DNA from: Candidatus Gastranaerophilales bacterium
Lineage (GTDB): Bacteria; Cyanobacteriota; Vampirovibrionia; Gastranaerophilales; Gastranaerophilaceae
Direction: 5' to 3'
DNA length: 64,000 nt
Assembly (NCBI GenBank): GCA_944324825.1
Contig: CALUXU010000008.1
Location: 1-64,000, forward strand
Below are positions 22,567 through 31,274 of the stretch, one piece after another. A program made the position numbers and the translations under genes. Every line of letters starts with the position of its first letter. The first letter of the stretch is position 1. Under the pieces are notes generated by a model. The model ran no database searches and had not been told where the DNA came from. It saw only the letters and a list, made by a program, of their open reading frames with translations.

Positions 22567-24187
22567 ATCACGCTTCCTTACTCCCGGGGTGGCGGGTTAC
22601 CCGGGGCAGTTCGGGAATGTCTTAATCAAAAAGGAAAGTTTCGACAAATTCATCAATACAATGGTTGGCGTACCTGTAATCATCAATCACAAGGATATTA
22701 CAGACCAAAACGCCGATAATGAACGTGTAGGTGTTGTATCAAATGTATGGTTTGATGAAAAAGACGGCTGGTACTGGTGTGACGGCATTATATGGGATGA
22801 AACAGCACAAAACCTTATAACAGACAAAGGCTGGAGCGTTTCTTGTTCTTATGATGTCAAACTTGCAGACGATGCGGGTGGAACAGAAAACAACATACCG
22901 TATGATATTGAGTTCTTAGACGGGGTGTTTACCCACCTTGCAATAGTTGATAATCCACGCTACGAGCGGGCAAACATTGTCTTTAATTCAAAGACAGTAG
23001 TACAAAACTTTGACCCCAATCAAAAACGAGACGGGGAAGGCAGGTGGACAAAGGATGATGCTGTCATTCAAAAGAAAAAAGATAGCTTAATCCCTGTTGA
23101 AGTAAATCCCGATGAAGTGCCAAAATTCAAAACAAAAGAAGAATTAGGCCAATGGTTTGGCGGAATTTTTAAAGAACTCGGCAATGTGACTATTGAAGAT
23201 ACAGGTATAAGAATTGATTTATATGGTGGCAACGCTGAACGTGAAGCGTTTAAAAGACGTTTACAGCAAGAGCCAAATAAGGCGGTTGCTAAAGCATTTG
23301 AGGACGTTGTCACTAAATCCGTGAAAGTTGATGAACGCCCAAAAGACGAACGGCACAAACATAATCAAGAAATTTATTATAACAAATTGAAATTAGGTGA
23401 TGATTTCTATGATGTTAATTTGTTTGTGGATTACTTAGAACCTAACAAAGAATACAGATACGCAGGTCACAGCACAACAAAAATAGACAATAAAACATCC
23501 GCCCGTGATACGCAGGTGATAAATCACATCATGCTCACTAAGGCGGATGTTTTAAACACGGCCTCAAACAACATCATAGCTTCAATTACTATGGAGACTT
23601 TGAAACCGTCTAATAACATTATAACCGATATTCAAGTAGATTTCAACCCCAACGACAATAAAATACAAACCAATAAGGAGTATACAGAGATGGCATTAAT
23701 TGACGAACTTAAAAAACTAATTACTAAGGTCGAAAACGACAAAGGAGAAGATATGGACGACAAAGAAAAAGTTGAAAACGAAAAGGTCGATAAACGTAAA
23801 CTTATTGACGAGGTAGCAGGCATTATGAAGTCTGCAGGTGCGGATGATGAAAAAATCAGAACCGCAATAGGAAAAATGGAAAAACTTGCTTACGACAAAT
23901 CAGAAGCAGGTACGGCTGACAATGCTTGTGATGATGACAAGGCAAAAGACAAAAAAGTCGAGAATGAAGAAACAGAAAAAGACAAAGAAATATACGAAGA
24001 TCTTAAAAAAGATGTAAAAAAAGATGTAGAAAACAAGTGCAAAAACTCTGTTGAGAATGCTAAAAATAACGGCTACTTTGATAAAATGAACGAAATCTAT
24101 AATGCCGCTATTAAACCGGAAGAAGAAAATACTTACATCTCAAGAGCACAAAGGCTCAAAGATGGAGAAGATTATTTCGCTAAATAA
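22451..24187 (+). CDS. DUF2213 head maturation protease/scaffold with inserted domain
   Basis: 578 residues. Residues 20-180 (FLTPGVAGYPGQFGNVLIKK and later VGVPVIINHKDI, GWSVSCSYD, THLAIVDNPRYERA) match the DUF2213 prohead protease-like family. Residues about 190-350 hold an extra domain starting FDPNQKRDGEGRWTKDD with a body (YYNKLKLGDDFYDVNLFVDY) like the LPD/nuclease-associated domains of phage polyvalent proteins. The C-terminal 170 residues are charged, helical and scaffold-like. The start lies inside the preceding gene; 22457 is also possible. Confidence 0.75.
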   Translation: MKMLKEIFSQKLNTQSKTVHNAIITLGDTDDSGKGRKFKSRFLTPGVAGYPGQFGNVLIKKESFDKFINTMVGVPVIINHKDITDQNADNERVGVVSNVWFDEKDGWYWCDGIIWDETAQNLITDKGWSVSCSYDVKLADDAGGTENNIPYDIEFLDGVFTHLAIVDNPRYERANIVFNSKTVVQNFDPNQKRDGEGRWTKDDAVIQKKKDSLIPVEVNPDEVPKFKTKEELGQWFGGIFKELGNVTIEDTGIRIDLYGGNAEREAFKRRLQQEPNKAVAKAFEDVVTKSVKVDERPKDERHKHNQEIYYNKLKLGDDFYDVNLFVDYLEPNKEYRYAGHSTTKIDNKTSARDTQVINHIMLTKADVLNTASNNIIASITMETLKPSNNIITDIQVDFNPNDNKIQTNKEYTEMALIDELKKLITKVENDKGEDMDDKEKVENEKVDKRKLIDEVAGIMKSAGADDEKIRTAIGKMEKLAYDKSEAGTADNACDDDKAKDKKVENEETEKDKEIYEDLKKDVKKDVENKCKNSVENAKNNGYFDKMNEIYNAAIKPEEENTYISRAQRLKDGEDYFAK

Positions 24188-24210
24188 AATACCTACGTTT
24201 AATTTACCTT

Positions 24211-24239
24211 ATGAGCCATTTTTGATGGCTCATTTTTAA
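24211..24239 (+). terminator. Intrinsic terminator/attenuator before the decoration gene
   Basis: ATGAGCCAT, a 5-base loop and ATGGCTCAT are followed by five T. It probably lowers readthrough from the head protease gene or marks a processing point; the capsid genes follow. Confidence 0.7.
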
Positions 24240-24268
24240 TGACCAAATTTTCAAAAGGAGTATAAAAT

Positions 24269-24754
24269 ATGGCAGAAACATTACAATTAAATCAATTTGC
24301 CCCTAACGTACCTCTTGCCGGAATGTATGTTTATATGGCAAATTCGCCGCAATTACACAATGTTCTTGTGGCATCCACGGTAGTATCTACCGCTCCGCTT
24401 GTAGCAGGTGCAATCGTTACACTTGACAGTACAAGCACAAATACAAACGCTCCGGTTGCAAAACAGGCAGCAGTTACAGACCCTATTTTCGGGGTAATTA
24501 CTTACAACCCTGTTAAACAAACGTACATTGCAAATGAAAGAATTGCAATCGCACGTGATGGGGATATTGTTTGGTTACCTGCGGCAGCTGCAATAAATGT
24601 TGGAGCAGAACTTTATTTTAACACTTCAAATCAAGTTACATCTACTCCAACAGCAGGAAACTCTATTGTTGGTAAAGCACTTACTAAGGCAACTGCAACA
24701 GGTGATTTGGTGCAAGTAGAACTTGGATTTAAAACTACGGAGGCAGGTGCATAA
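24269..24754 (+). CDS. Head decoration-type protein
   Basis: 161 residues, beta-rich with many A, T and V residues. LAGMYVYMANSPQLHNVLVA and the repeated small-residue strands resemble phage head stabilisation (structural cement) proteins that lie between protease and capsid genes. AAAGGAG precedes the ATG. It overlaps the capsid gene by one base. Confidence 0.65.
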   Translation: MAETLQLNQFAPNVPLAGMYVYMANSPQLHNVLVASTVVSTAPLVAGAIVTLDSTSTNTNAPVAKQAAVTDPIFGVITYNPVKQTYIANERIAIARDGDIVWLPAAAAINVGAELYFNTSNQVTSTPTAGNSIVGKALTKATATGDLVQVELGFKTTEAGA

Positions 24755-25773
24755 TGAAAGATTTAGGAATTTTATCAAAAGAAGAATATAAAAACCAGTT
24801 TAGAGTCAATAACGCTGCTGCATTTGCGACCCCTAACGCTTACGGTTTAGAAAAGACTATTACAACTCTCACACAGATTATAGCAGACGTTCAACGTCAA
24901 AAATTCTATACTGTGGCAGAGCCTTTGACATCCTATGTTCCTATCGAAATGGGAACAGGTGCATACGGAAAACAACTTTTCCAATATGCAGTAGCTCAAG
25001 TCGGTGACGATTTTGAAGCAGGTATTATTCAACCGGGTAATGGTATCAATAAAGATGCTAATCTTGATATCACGATTGATGGCGTTTCAATTAAAAACAA
25101 TTTTTGGAGAATGAAATACGAAGCTACAAAAGAGATTCTTGAAATGGCTAGAGTAAACGCTCAAACATTCTCATACCTTGAAGAACAGGAAAGAGCAAGA
25201 CTTAAGACATCTCAATTAGGTATTCAAAAAATCTTGTTCAAAGGAACAGATGACGGTTTGAATACAGGTTTGTTAAACAACGCTGATGTAACAGTTAATA
25301 CATCTTTATTGCCGGCTAATTTATCAGCAATGAATATCACACAATTGACCAATTTTGCTAAAACTGCAATCAATACGTTCTTTACAAACTCTAACAGTAC
25401 AGTATTTCCAAATACTTGGTTAATGCCAACGGCTGATTATATGTCTTTAGGTGTTCCGGTTAACCCTGAATATCCTATCGGAACAATAAGAGAGTTTTTA
25501 GAAAGAGCGTTTACCGATGCAGGAGCGCCTTCTGACTTCAAAATCTTGCATACTGTTTATAACAATACTGCAAGCTCTACAGGCGCAGGTCGTCACGTGT
25601 TATACAACAGAGATGCAGACGTTTTGACAATGTATATTCCAAAACCATACACACCTTATCCTCTGTACCCTGTAGGTTCTCTGGATATGATTTCCGATGC
25701 AGAAATGCAGTTTACCGGTGTATGGGTAAAACGTCCGCAAGAAATGTTATATATGGATGTAACTACAGGCTAA
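24754..25773 (+). CDS. Major capsid protein (DUF2184 family)
   Basis: 339 residues. The order (portal, F-like, protease, decoration, this) and motifs such as 'YVPIEMGTGAYGKQLFQYAV' and 'MYIPKPYTPYPLYPVG' match the DUF2184 capsid family found in myoviruses. It should form the HK97-fold shell. A strong terminator follows (25775-25799), as expected for a highly expressed gene. Confidence 0.85.
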   Translation: MKDLGILSKEEYKNQFRVNNAAAFATPNAYGLEKTITTLTQIIADVQRQKFYTVAEPLTSYVPIEMGTGAYGKQLFQYAVAQVGDDFEAGIIQPGNGINKDANLDITIDGVSIKNNFWRMKYEATKEILEMARVNAQTFSYLEEQERARLKTSQLGIQKILFKGTDDGLNTGLLNNADVTVNTSLLPANLSAMNITQLTNFAKTAINTFFTNSNSTVFPNTWLMPTADYMSLGVPVNPEYPIGTIREFLERAFTDAGAPSDFKILHTVYNNTASSTGAGRHVLYNRDADVLTMYIPKPYTPYPLYPVGSLDMISDAEMQFTGVWVKRPQEMLYMDVTTG

Positions 25774-25774
25774 T

Positions 25775-25799
25775 AGACGGGGCGAAAGCCCCCTCTATT
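25775..25799 (+). terminator. Intrinsic terminator after the capsid gene
   Basis: AGACGGGGC, loop GAAA and GCCCCCTCT form a stable stem, followed by ATTTT. It lies immediately after the capsid stop and probably limits transcription of the less abundant connector proteins. Confidence 0.75.
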
Positions 25800-25861
25800 T
25801 TAAAATATTCAAAGTAATTTGTCATACCTACTAGTAGTAGGCATTTTAGAAAGGAGAAACT

Positions 25862-26146
25862 ATGAGAGTTTACAATAAATCCTCAAGAATGTATCAGCAT
25901 ACGTATTTTGATGATAAAAACGTGTTTCACGCAATTAACCTAAAACCAAAAACAGATGCTGAAATTCCTGATAATATCGCTAAATTATGGCTTAAAACCG
26001 GTGAAGTTGTTGAATACGTAAAACCGGAAGAAGCCAAAGCGGCACAAGCAAAGCTTGAGGAAGAAAATAAAAAACTAAAAGCAGAACAGGAAGCCCTGAA
26101 AAAGGCTAAACCGGAAGAAGCCAAAGCAAAAAGCTTTAAAAAATAG
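25862..26146 (+). CDS. Small protein with charged coiled-coil tail
   Basis: 94 residues. The first 50 are compact (LWLKTGEVVEYVKPEEAKAA), the remainder a K/E/A coiled coil with the segment KPEEAKA occurring three times. GGAG precedes the ATG. Position after the capsid gene suggests a head completion or connector role; no family recognised. Confidence 0.55.
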   Translation: MRVYNKSSRMYQHTYFDDKNVFHAINLKPKTDAEIPDNIAKLWLKTGEVVEYVKPEEAKAAQAKLEEENKKLKAEQEALKKAKPEEAKAKSFKK

Positions 26147-26166
26147 GATACAACAAAAGGGAAATT

Positions 26167-26757
26167 ATGGACGAAAATACAATCATAATAGGTGATAATA
26201 TCGAAGTTACGACAGATGATTTTAAAAACCTGTTTACCCGTGATTTCCCTTATCTTCCTGTTTATGTCGAGGGGAAAGCATACTTCAAAGATGATGAAGT
26301 ATACTATACCCCGAATTTTTATAAATCTTTAACAGACGGAAATACAACGCTTCCGACAGACACAACAAACTGGTCGCTTGTCAATGATTCTGTCGATAAT
26401 TATATACAAGACTCGGATATATTAAGAGCATTCAACGAAGCAAAGGTTAATTTTAACGCTGCTTTGTTTGGTGATGACGATACCGTTAAAATGGTATTTT
26501 TATATCTCGCTGCACATTATCTTGTTATTGACCTTAATAATGCGATGAATCCATTAGGTTTAGGTTTTATGGGATTAGTTCAATCTAAATCAGTAGGGTC
26601 AGTAAGTGAATCTTATGCACTGCCGCAATGGATGCTCAATAATGCAATTTTATCCCAATATGCAATCACAGGTTATGGTAGAAAATACTTGAGTTTGATT
26701 CAGCCTTATCTTGTCGGTAATATTATCTTCTGTCCGGGGCGGACAACCTATGGCTAG
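26167..26757 (+). CDS. Head-tail connector (DUF4054-like)
   Basis: 196 residues. The fold-type pattern (DIL..AFNEAKVNFNAALF, then KMVFLYLAAHYLVIDLNNAM and SEGS-like SVSESYALPQWMLN) matches DUF4054 connectors. Residues 35-75 contain a short extra segment (AYFKDDEVYYTPNFYKSL) typical of carbohydrate-type or chitin-binding-like strands in some phage proteins. It overlaps the next gene by eight bases. Confidence 0.65.
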   Translation: MDENTIIIGDNIEVTTDDFKNLFTRDFPYLPVYVEGKAYFKDDEVYYTPNFYKSLTDGNTTLPTDTTNWSLVNDSVDNYIQDSDILRAFNEAKVNFNAALFGDDDTVKMVFLYLAAHYLVIDLNNAMNPLGLGFMGLVQSKSVGSVSESYALPQWMLNNAILSQYAITGYGRKYLSLIQPYLVGNIIFCPGRTTYG

Positions 26758-27337
26758 AATAAATAAATCAAGAATAAATTTTAAATTGCTTGATGAATGG
26801 ATGAAAGCTCTCAACAAAAAGATTTCTATTAAAATAGGAATAATTGGCGATAAGGCAAGCCAAAAACATTCTGATAGTGATTTGACAAATGCCGAACTTG
26901 GAGCGATTCACGAATTTGGGGCAACAATTAATGTATCATCAAAAATGCGGAATTATTTACGATCTCAAGGGTTGTATTTAAAAAATGACACTATGTCTGT
27001 TGTAATTCCTACACGTTCATTTCTAAGAATGCCTTTAATGAGTCCGGAAGGCAAAAAAGAACTTAGAAAAATTGTTGAAGAACAATTAAAAAGTGAAATT
27101 AAACCAACTGATTTATCAATTGAAACTGCAAGTAAAATACTTGATGATGTTGTTCATTTAGTAGCTGAAATGGCATATTTAAGAGTTTTACAGGCATTTG
27201 ATAGCGGGGGATTTGGTAAATGGGCGCCAATAAGTGAATTTACTGCACAAAATCGGCATAATTCGGGCAATCCACCTTTAACTGATTCAGGAGATTTAAG
27301 ACGGAGTATATCTTATGAAATCAAAGAAACAAAATAA
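26750..27337 (+). CDS. Tail completion/virion morphogenesis protein
   Basis: 195 residues from the ATG at 26750. SIKIGIIGDKASQKHSDSD and 'NAELGAIHEFGATINV' followed by 'IPTRSFLRMP' and 'LTDSGDLRRSISYEI' are the hallmark phrases of gp10/HK97-like and virion morphogenesis proteins, which complete the head-tail joint. The longer frame to 26711 lacks a start signal. Confidence 0.8.
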   Translation: MARINKSRINFKLLDEWMKALNKKISIKIGIIGDKASQKHSDSDLTNAELGAIHEFGATINVSSKMRNYLRSQGLYLKNDTMSVVIPTRSFLRMPLMSPEGKKELRKIVEEQLKSEIKPTDLSIETASKILDDVVHLVAEMAYLRVLQAFDSGGFGKWAPISEFTAQNRHNSGNPPLTDSGDLRRSISYEIKETK

Positions 27338-27497
27338 AACCGATAAAACCAATTGCGAAACCTGCAAGTTTTATGACGGAAACTGCACACACAAAAGCAA
27401 TATAGGGATAAGAGTTAAATACAGGCAGGAAACAGAGTTTTTTGTAAAACCGGCAAAAGAACTTGAAGCAGAGTGCAAGAATTATGCAAAAGCTTAA
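27315..27497 (+). CDS. Small cysteine-rich protein
   Basis: 60 residues. NCETCKFYDGNCTHKSNIGI has the C-x2-C-x5-C spacing of zinc- or iron-sulfur-like knuckles of small phage proteins. It overlaps both neighbours. Function unknown. Confidence 0.55.
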   Translation: MKSKKQNKTDKTNCETCKFYDGNCTHKSNIGIRVKYRQETEFFVKPAKELEAECKNYAKA

Positions 27498-27885
27498 TTT
27501 TCAAAAAACACAGAATTTAAAAGCCCTGTCCGGAATGCCTCAAATGGCGATGACACTTACAGGGTGGGAAGTGCCGTTAACACTAACTAAAATGATACAG
27601 AATGTTAATAACGGTTTTGTGGACTTTTCCGAGAAAACCTTTAATTTTATGGGCGTATGGCAGCCGCTAAAAGATGAGCAGTTGCAGTTCTTACCCGAAA
27701 ACCAGCGCTCCTGGGAGTGGATTTGGATTCACGCCAAAGCATCTGAATTAAATCTGCAGACGGCGGACAAAGTAATTTTTAACAACAAAAGATATAAGGT
27801 TATGGCGGTTAAAGATTACAGCCTGAATGGGTTTATTGAATATCAGCTTGTCAGGGATTATGAGGATAACCCGATAAATGAATAA
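27484..27885 (+). CDS. Tail completion protein
   Basis: 133 residues from 27484. MGVWQPLKDEQLQFLPENQR and 'WEWIWIHAKASELNLQTADK' match the small beta-barrel phage tail terminator or stopper proteins in similar clusters. A short frame begins earlier at 27463, but the coupling with the upstream stop supports this start. Confidence 0.55.
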   Translation: MQKLNFQKTQNLKALSGMPQMAMTLTGWEVPLTLTKMIQNVNNGFVDFSEKTFNFMGVWQPLKDEQLQFLPENQRSWEWIWIHAKASELNLQTADKVIFNNKRYKVMAVKDYSLNGFIEYQLVRDYEDNPINE

Positions 27886-28447
27886 AGATATAGAATCAAT
27901 TATAGTTGATATAATTCAAACAGAGCTTGATTTACCTGACAATTACGGGCCGACAGCACGCGGGGACATAATCCCTTGTGTTTCAGTTTATGCTCAAAAT
28001 ATTAAACTCTTTAATACTGAAAAGCTTCAAATTACGGTAAAAACACTTACAGCAAGAGATTATTCAAACAGGATTGAACAAATTCCTAATGAAGAAGGCG
28101 GATTAACGGCTATTCAAGATATCAATCAAGGCAGGATGATGCAGATTGATGTTTATTCAAGGAATGATGAAGCAAGGCAGAGATTTTGGGAAGTTTCAGC
28201 AGCTTTAAAATCTAATTATGCTGCACAGATGCAAGACTTATATAACTTCAAAATCGGCACCATAACCAACGATATTAACTTATCAGGTCTTGGCGGCGGT
28301 TCTGACGTCAACAGATATACATTGACCTTTGAAGTTCTTGTTCATTATCAGAAAAGCAAAGCTATTGATTATTATGATAAGTTTCAGGTTGATACTTACA
28401 CTGAACAAGGCAAATTTTCAGAAATTAACATAATAGGAGAACAATAA
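27878..28447 (+). CDS. Tail terminator-like protein (LIC_12616-type)
   Basis: 189 residues. GPTARGDIIPCVSVYAQNIK and the following body with 'MMQIDVYSRNDEARQRFWEV' are typical of the phage neck protein family annotated as LIC_12616. It likely caps the tail tube. The start overlaps the previous stop (ATGAATAAAG). Confidence 0.6.
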   Translation: MNKDIESIIVDIIQTELDLPDNYGPTARGDIIPCVSVYAQNIKLFNTEKLQITVKTLTARDYSNRIEQIPNEEGGLTAIQDINQGRMMQIDVYSRNDEARQRFWEVSAALKSNYAAQMQDLYNFKIGTITNDINLSGLGGGSDVNRYTLTFEVLVHYQKSKAIDYYDKFQVDTYTEQGKFSEINIIGEQ

Positions 28448-28449
28448 AA

Positions 28450-29931
28450 ATGAGTTATTCGTATCAGGTTCCGCCGTCATACACGGTGAACGTTTCTATT
28501 GCTGCAACTCCAAGCGGTCTTGCAGATTACAACACAAATTCAATCGCAATTTTTTCAAACGACCCTGCGGGGTTTTCTGAAAGCTATCAGGCGTATATTA
28601 CGCCGTCTGCAGTCTCAACGGACTTTGGCAGCGATTCATTGACCTACGCAATGGCAAATGCCCTCTATACCCCTGTTCCAAACTTTAGAACAGGCGGCGG
28701 ATATTTGTACATATTCCCGTTCAAGGGGGTAAACGCTACAGCGGGAAGTCTTACTACAGATGATATTTCAGCAAACGTTACAAACTTCCAATCTGTCACA
28801 AACGGGGTTTTGAACCTGACAATCGATGGAACAGCAACACAGGTTGAGGGCTTGGACTTTTCAAGCGTAAAAGCTCTGGCCGATATCGTAACAGTATTAC
28901 AAAATCAAAACCTTGATGTATATATTGAAGCGACTGACACCGCAATTAAATTCACTTCAAAACGTTTCGGAACGGACAGTTCTGTAACAGTTGCAGCTGC
29001 GACAGGTGCAGAAGAAGCAACAGACCTTTACGGCTCAACATATTTTGACGGTGCAAGTGCGACCCCTGCTGCCGGTACAAATGCAAGCGGTCAGACTTTG
29101 GCAGAGGCTGTTCAAGCCGCGCAACAACAAGTTTATTTTGGGGGTGTATTAACTACTCAATACTGTGATAACGCAACTGTTCAAGCAAACGCAGCAGCTA
29201 TTCAAGCTCTTGATTGTTCATACTTTGAAGCAATGACTTCAATGAAGAATATTGCTGAACTCGGAGCAGATATCAAAGCTGCAGAGTTAGGCAAAACACG
29301 TTCACTTGAGCTGTCAAACGGAGCTAAAGAAGCGAAAATCGCAATTGCAACTTATGCAACTATTGCAAAATCTGTTAACTGGGACGGTTCAAATACAGCT
29401 AACACAATGAATTTGAAAACCCTCACAGGCTGTCTGCCTGATAACGGATTATCCGACACTTATGTATTATCAGCTCAAACCAATGGGGTTGATATCTATG
29501 CTAACACCGGCGGTTTAAGCGTTGTTTATTCAAATGATAATAACGGCTATACAGATGATATCGAGTTTCAATTATGGCTTAAAAAATCAATTGAAGTTGC
29601 AGGATTCAATTATTTAAGACAGACCAATACAAAAATTCCTCAAACTGAATCAGGGATGACCGGTTTAAAAAATGCTTACGGTTTAATCTGTGAGCAAGCA
29701 GTTACAAACGGTTCAGTGGCTCCTGGAACTTGGAATAATTCAATCCCGTTCGGGGACCCGGAAACATTCCAAAAGAATATACAAGAAAAAGGGTATTACA
29801 TATATTCAGCCCCTATTTCACAGCAATCTCAAACAGATAGAGAAGCTCGAAAAGCCCCAGTAGTTCAGATTGCAGTTAAAACATCCGGGGCAATACATTT
29901 TTCAGAAGTCATAATCAACATTCAACGATAG
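28450..29931 (+). CDS. Tail sheath protein (DUF3383-like)
   Basis: 493 residues. It lies before a tube-like gene, as in myoviruses. The segment FRTGGGYLYIFPFKG and the C-terminal 'QKNIQEKGYYIYSAPISQQS...RKAPVVQIAVKTSGAIHFSE' match the DUF3383 family, regarded as contractile sheath proteins. The long alanine- and threonine-rich middle is an additional exposed domain. It would contract to drive the tube through the host envelope. Confidence 0.8.
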   Translation: MSYSYQVPPSYTVNVSIAATPSGLADYNTNSIAIFSNDPAGFSESYQAYITPSAVSTDFGSDSLTYAMANALYTPVPNFRTGGGYLYIFPFKGVNATAGSLTTDDISANVTNFQSVTNGVLNLTIDGTATQVEGLDFSSVKALADIVTVLQNQNLDVYIEATDTAIKFTSKRFGTDSSVTVAAATGAEEATDLYGSTYFDGASATPAAGTNASGQTLAEAVQAAQQQVYFGGVLTTQYCDNATVQANAAAIQALDCSYFEAMTSMKNIAELGADIKAAELGKTRSLELSNGAKEAKIAIATYATIAKSVNWDGSNTANTMNLKTLTGCLPDNGLSDTYVLSAQTNGVDIYANTGGLSVVYSNDNNGYTDDIEFQLWLKKSIEVAGFNYLRQTNTKIPQTESGMTGLKNAYGLICEQAVTNGSVAPGTWNNSIPFGDPETFQKNIQEKGYYIYSAPISQQSQTDREARKAPVVQIAVKTSGAIHFSEVIINIQR

Positions 29932-29941
29932 GAGTATTAAA

Positions 29942-30397
29942 ATGGCTATATACGCTTTAACTGGTGCTGATGATTTATTTTTGAACGATTATCAGTTTAC
30001 TGAATTTACCGACAATTCAACAATTACAATCACGTTCCCGAACGAAAAAGTTGGAGTTTCAACCGGTAAAAACGGAAATACAATTTACGCAGAAAACAAA
30101 CAAGGCGAGAATGTTCAAGTTGAACTTCGTATCCTTGCAGGCGGTAAAGATGATGCGTTTTTAAACGGTTTAAATGTCCAACAAACCCAGGATTTACCAT
30201 CTTTCAATGTTATAAACGGTTCATTTTCTAAACGTGTCGGAGATGGTTCAGGAAACGTGAGAAGAATTAATTATACACTACTTGGCGGTGTATTCAGACA
30301 AAATATTGACGCTCAAGAAAACCCTGTCGGTGATACAGAGCAAGGAACGGCACTTTACCGTTTAACCTTTGCATCAGGGCAAAGAGCGATTTCATAA
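29942..30397 (+). CDS. Tail tube protein
   Basis: 151 residues, beta-rich. TVTITFPNEKVGVSTGKNGN-like and 'ENVQVELRILAGGKDDAFLN' fit DUF3277-type tube proteins that follow the sheath. It polymerises inside the sheath. A hairpin terminator follows (30405-30425), as expected for an abundant protein. Confidence 0.75.
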   Translation: MAIYALTGADDLFLNDYQFTEFTDNSTITITFPNEKVGVSTGKNGNTIYAENKQGENVQVELRILAGGKDDAFLNGLNVQQTQDLPSFNVINGSFSKRVGDGSGNVRRINYTLLGGVFRQNIDAQENPVGDTEQGTALYRLTFASGQRAIS

Positions 30398-30404
30398 AAA
30401 ATAG

Positions 30405-30425
30405 GAGAGGGGAAACCCTCTCTTT
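30405..30425 (+). terminator. Intrinsic terminator after the tube gene
   Basis: GAGAGGG, loop GAAA and CCCTCTC are followed by TTT. It is weak, so partial readthrough into the chaperone gene is likely. Confidence 0.6.
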
Positions 30426-30444
30426 ACGTTGAAAGGAAGAAAAT

Positions 30445-30900
30445 ATGGATTTAATAACTAAAAACGGAAATAAAAATGTAATTATAAACACTGCAACATT
30501 CAAAAATGCTATTAATCTTAAAAAATCTGCTATTAAATGTTTACAAGATGCTGAAATAATAAAGGATATCGGGGATTTATCCAATATAAATATTGCAGCA
30601 ATGTTAGATAAGTTTGTAGATATTTTGTTAAATGCTGAAATCTCTGACGATTTTGAAAGAGCATTATTTGAATGTTTGCAAGTTTGTTATATAGAAGATA
30701 ACGGAATCAAAAATAAAATAACCCGTGAGCTTTTTGACGAACAGCCGGAACTTAGGGAAGACTATTACGAGATTGTATCTAAATGCGTTGAGGTAAATCT
30801 CCGCCCTTTTTTCAAGAGTCTGATTACAGAGTTCGAAACCCGATTCAAAATGAAACTAGAAGACCTCAAACCGAAATTAGAGCAGGAGAAGAAAGACTAA
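30445..30900 (+). CDS. Tail assembly chaperone (G-type product)
   Basis: 151 residues. Helical protein placed between tube and tape measure, where tail assembly chaperones sit. It ends KLEQEKKD at 30900 if the ribosome stays in frame. Slipping back one base at TTTTTTC (30807-30813) would instead produce a longer GT-type fusion; see that entry. GGAA precedes the ATG. Confidence 0.7.
   Translation: MDLITKNGNKNVIINTATFKNAINLKKSAIKCLQDAEIIKDIGDLSNINIAAMLDKFVDILLNAEISDDFERALFECLQVCYIEDNGIKNKITRELFDEQPELREDYYEIVSKCVEVNLRPFFKSLITEFETRFKMKLEDLKPKLEQEKKD
30807..30813 (+). promoter_or_regulatory. Slippery heptamer T-TTT-TTC
   Basis: In the frame of the upstream gene the codons are CCT-TTT-TTC, so the last T and the next six bases form T TTT TTC. 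Both tRNAs can re-pair after slipping back by one base. Phage P2 uses the similar T TTT TTG for its chaperone frameshift. Confidence 0.7.
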
Positions 30901-31055
30901 TCGCTTTGACTCTTGCCAAATCCGGGTATTTTCTCGGAAATGTTGAAACTATATATAACACATCTGTTGATATAGTTATTGATACATATAATTATGAGAT
31001 GTTTTCAAGAGAATACGAAAACACATATTACGAATTAAACAAAAAAGAGAAATAA
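30813..31055 (+). CDS. Frameshifted extension of the tail assembly chaperone (T-type)
   Basis: Reading in -1 frame from the slippery site gives 80 more residues and a fusion of about 203 residues in total. It includes LIALTLAKSGYFLGNVETIY followed by 'DIVIDTYNYEMFSREYEN', a pattern typical of the second chaperone domain. There is no ATG in this frame; the only possible separate start is a TTG near 30905 far from a ribosome site. The extension probably contacts the tape measure protein. Confidence 0.7.
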   Translation, partial: QESDYRVRNPIQNETRRPQTEIRAGEERLIALTLAKSGYFLGNVETIYNTSVDIVIDTYNYEMFSREYENTYYELNKKEK

Positions 31056-31112
31056 TCCTACCCCCACTGTCACACCTCAATTCTAGATAATAGGCAGAGA
31101 GGGGGTGATAAG

Positions 31113-31187
31113 ATGAGAAGAGAAACAATAAAAAATGCCCTAGCAGTACTAGGACACGTTCTTAATTTGATTTCAATTTTCATCTAA
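31113..31187 (+). CDS. 24-residue hydrophobic peptide
   Basis: The peptide MRRETIKNALAVLGHVLNLI plus four hydrophobic residues has a basic start and one short hydrophobic helix. GAGGGGG lies just before the ATG, stronger than for many real genes here. It sits between the chaperone and tape measure genes and is followed at once by a hairpin. A small membrane peptide or leader peptide is possible. Confidence 0.45.
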   Translation: MRRETIKNALAVLGHVLNLISIFI

Positions 31188-31226
31188 TGAATAGTGCAAG
31201 GTCTGTACAACCTTTAAACTATTCAT
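31187..31226. ncRNA. Two-tier hairpin after the small peptide
   Basis: ATGAATAGT pairs with ACTATTCAT, and inside it AAGGT pairs with ACCTT. It begins within the stop codon of the 24-residue peptide. There is no T-run. It may stabilise or process the transcript upstream of the tape measure gene. Confidence 0.45.
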
Positions 31227-31274
31227 AATAATATTATAACTTGTTTTTCAGATTTTTCAATATAAAGGTATATA

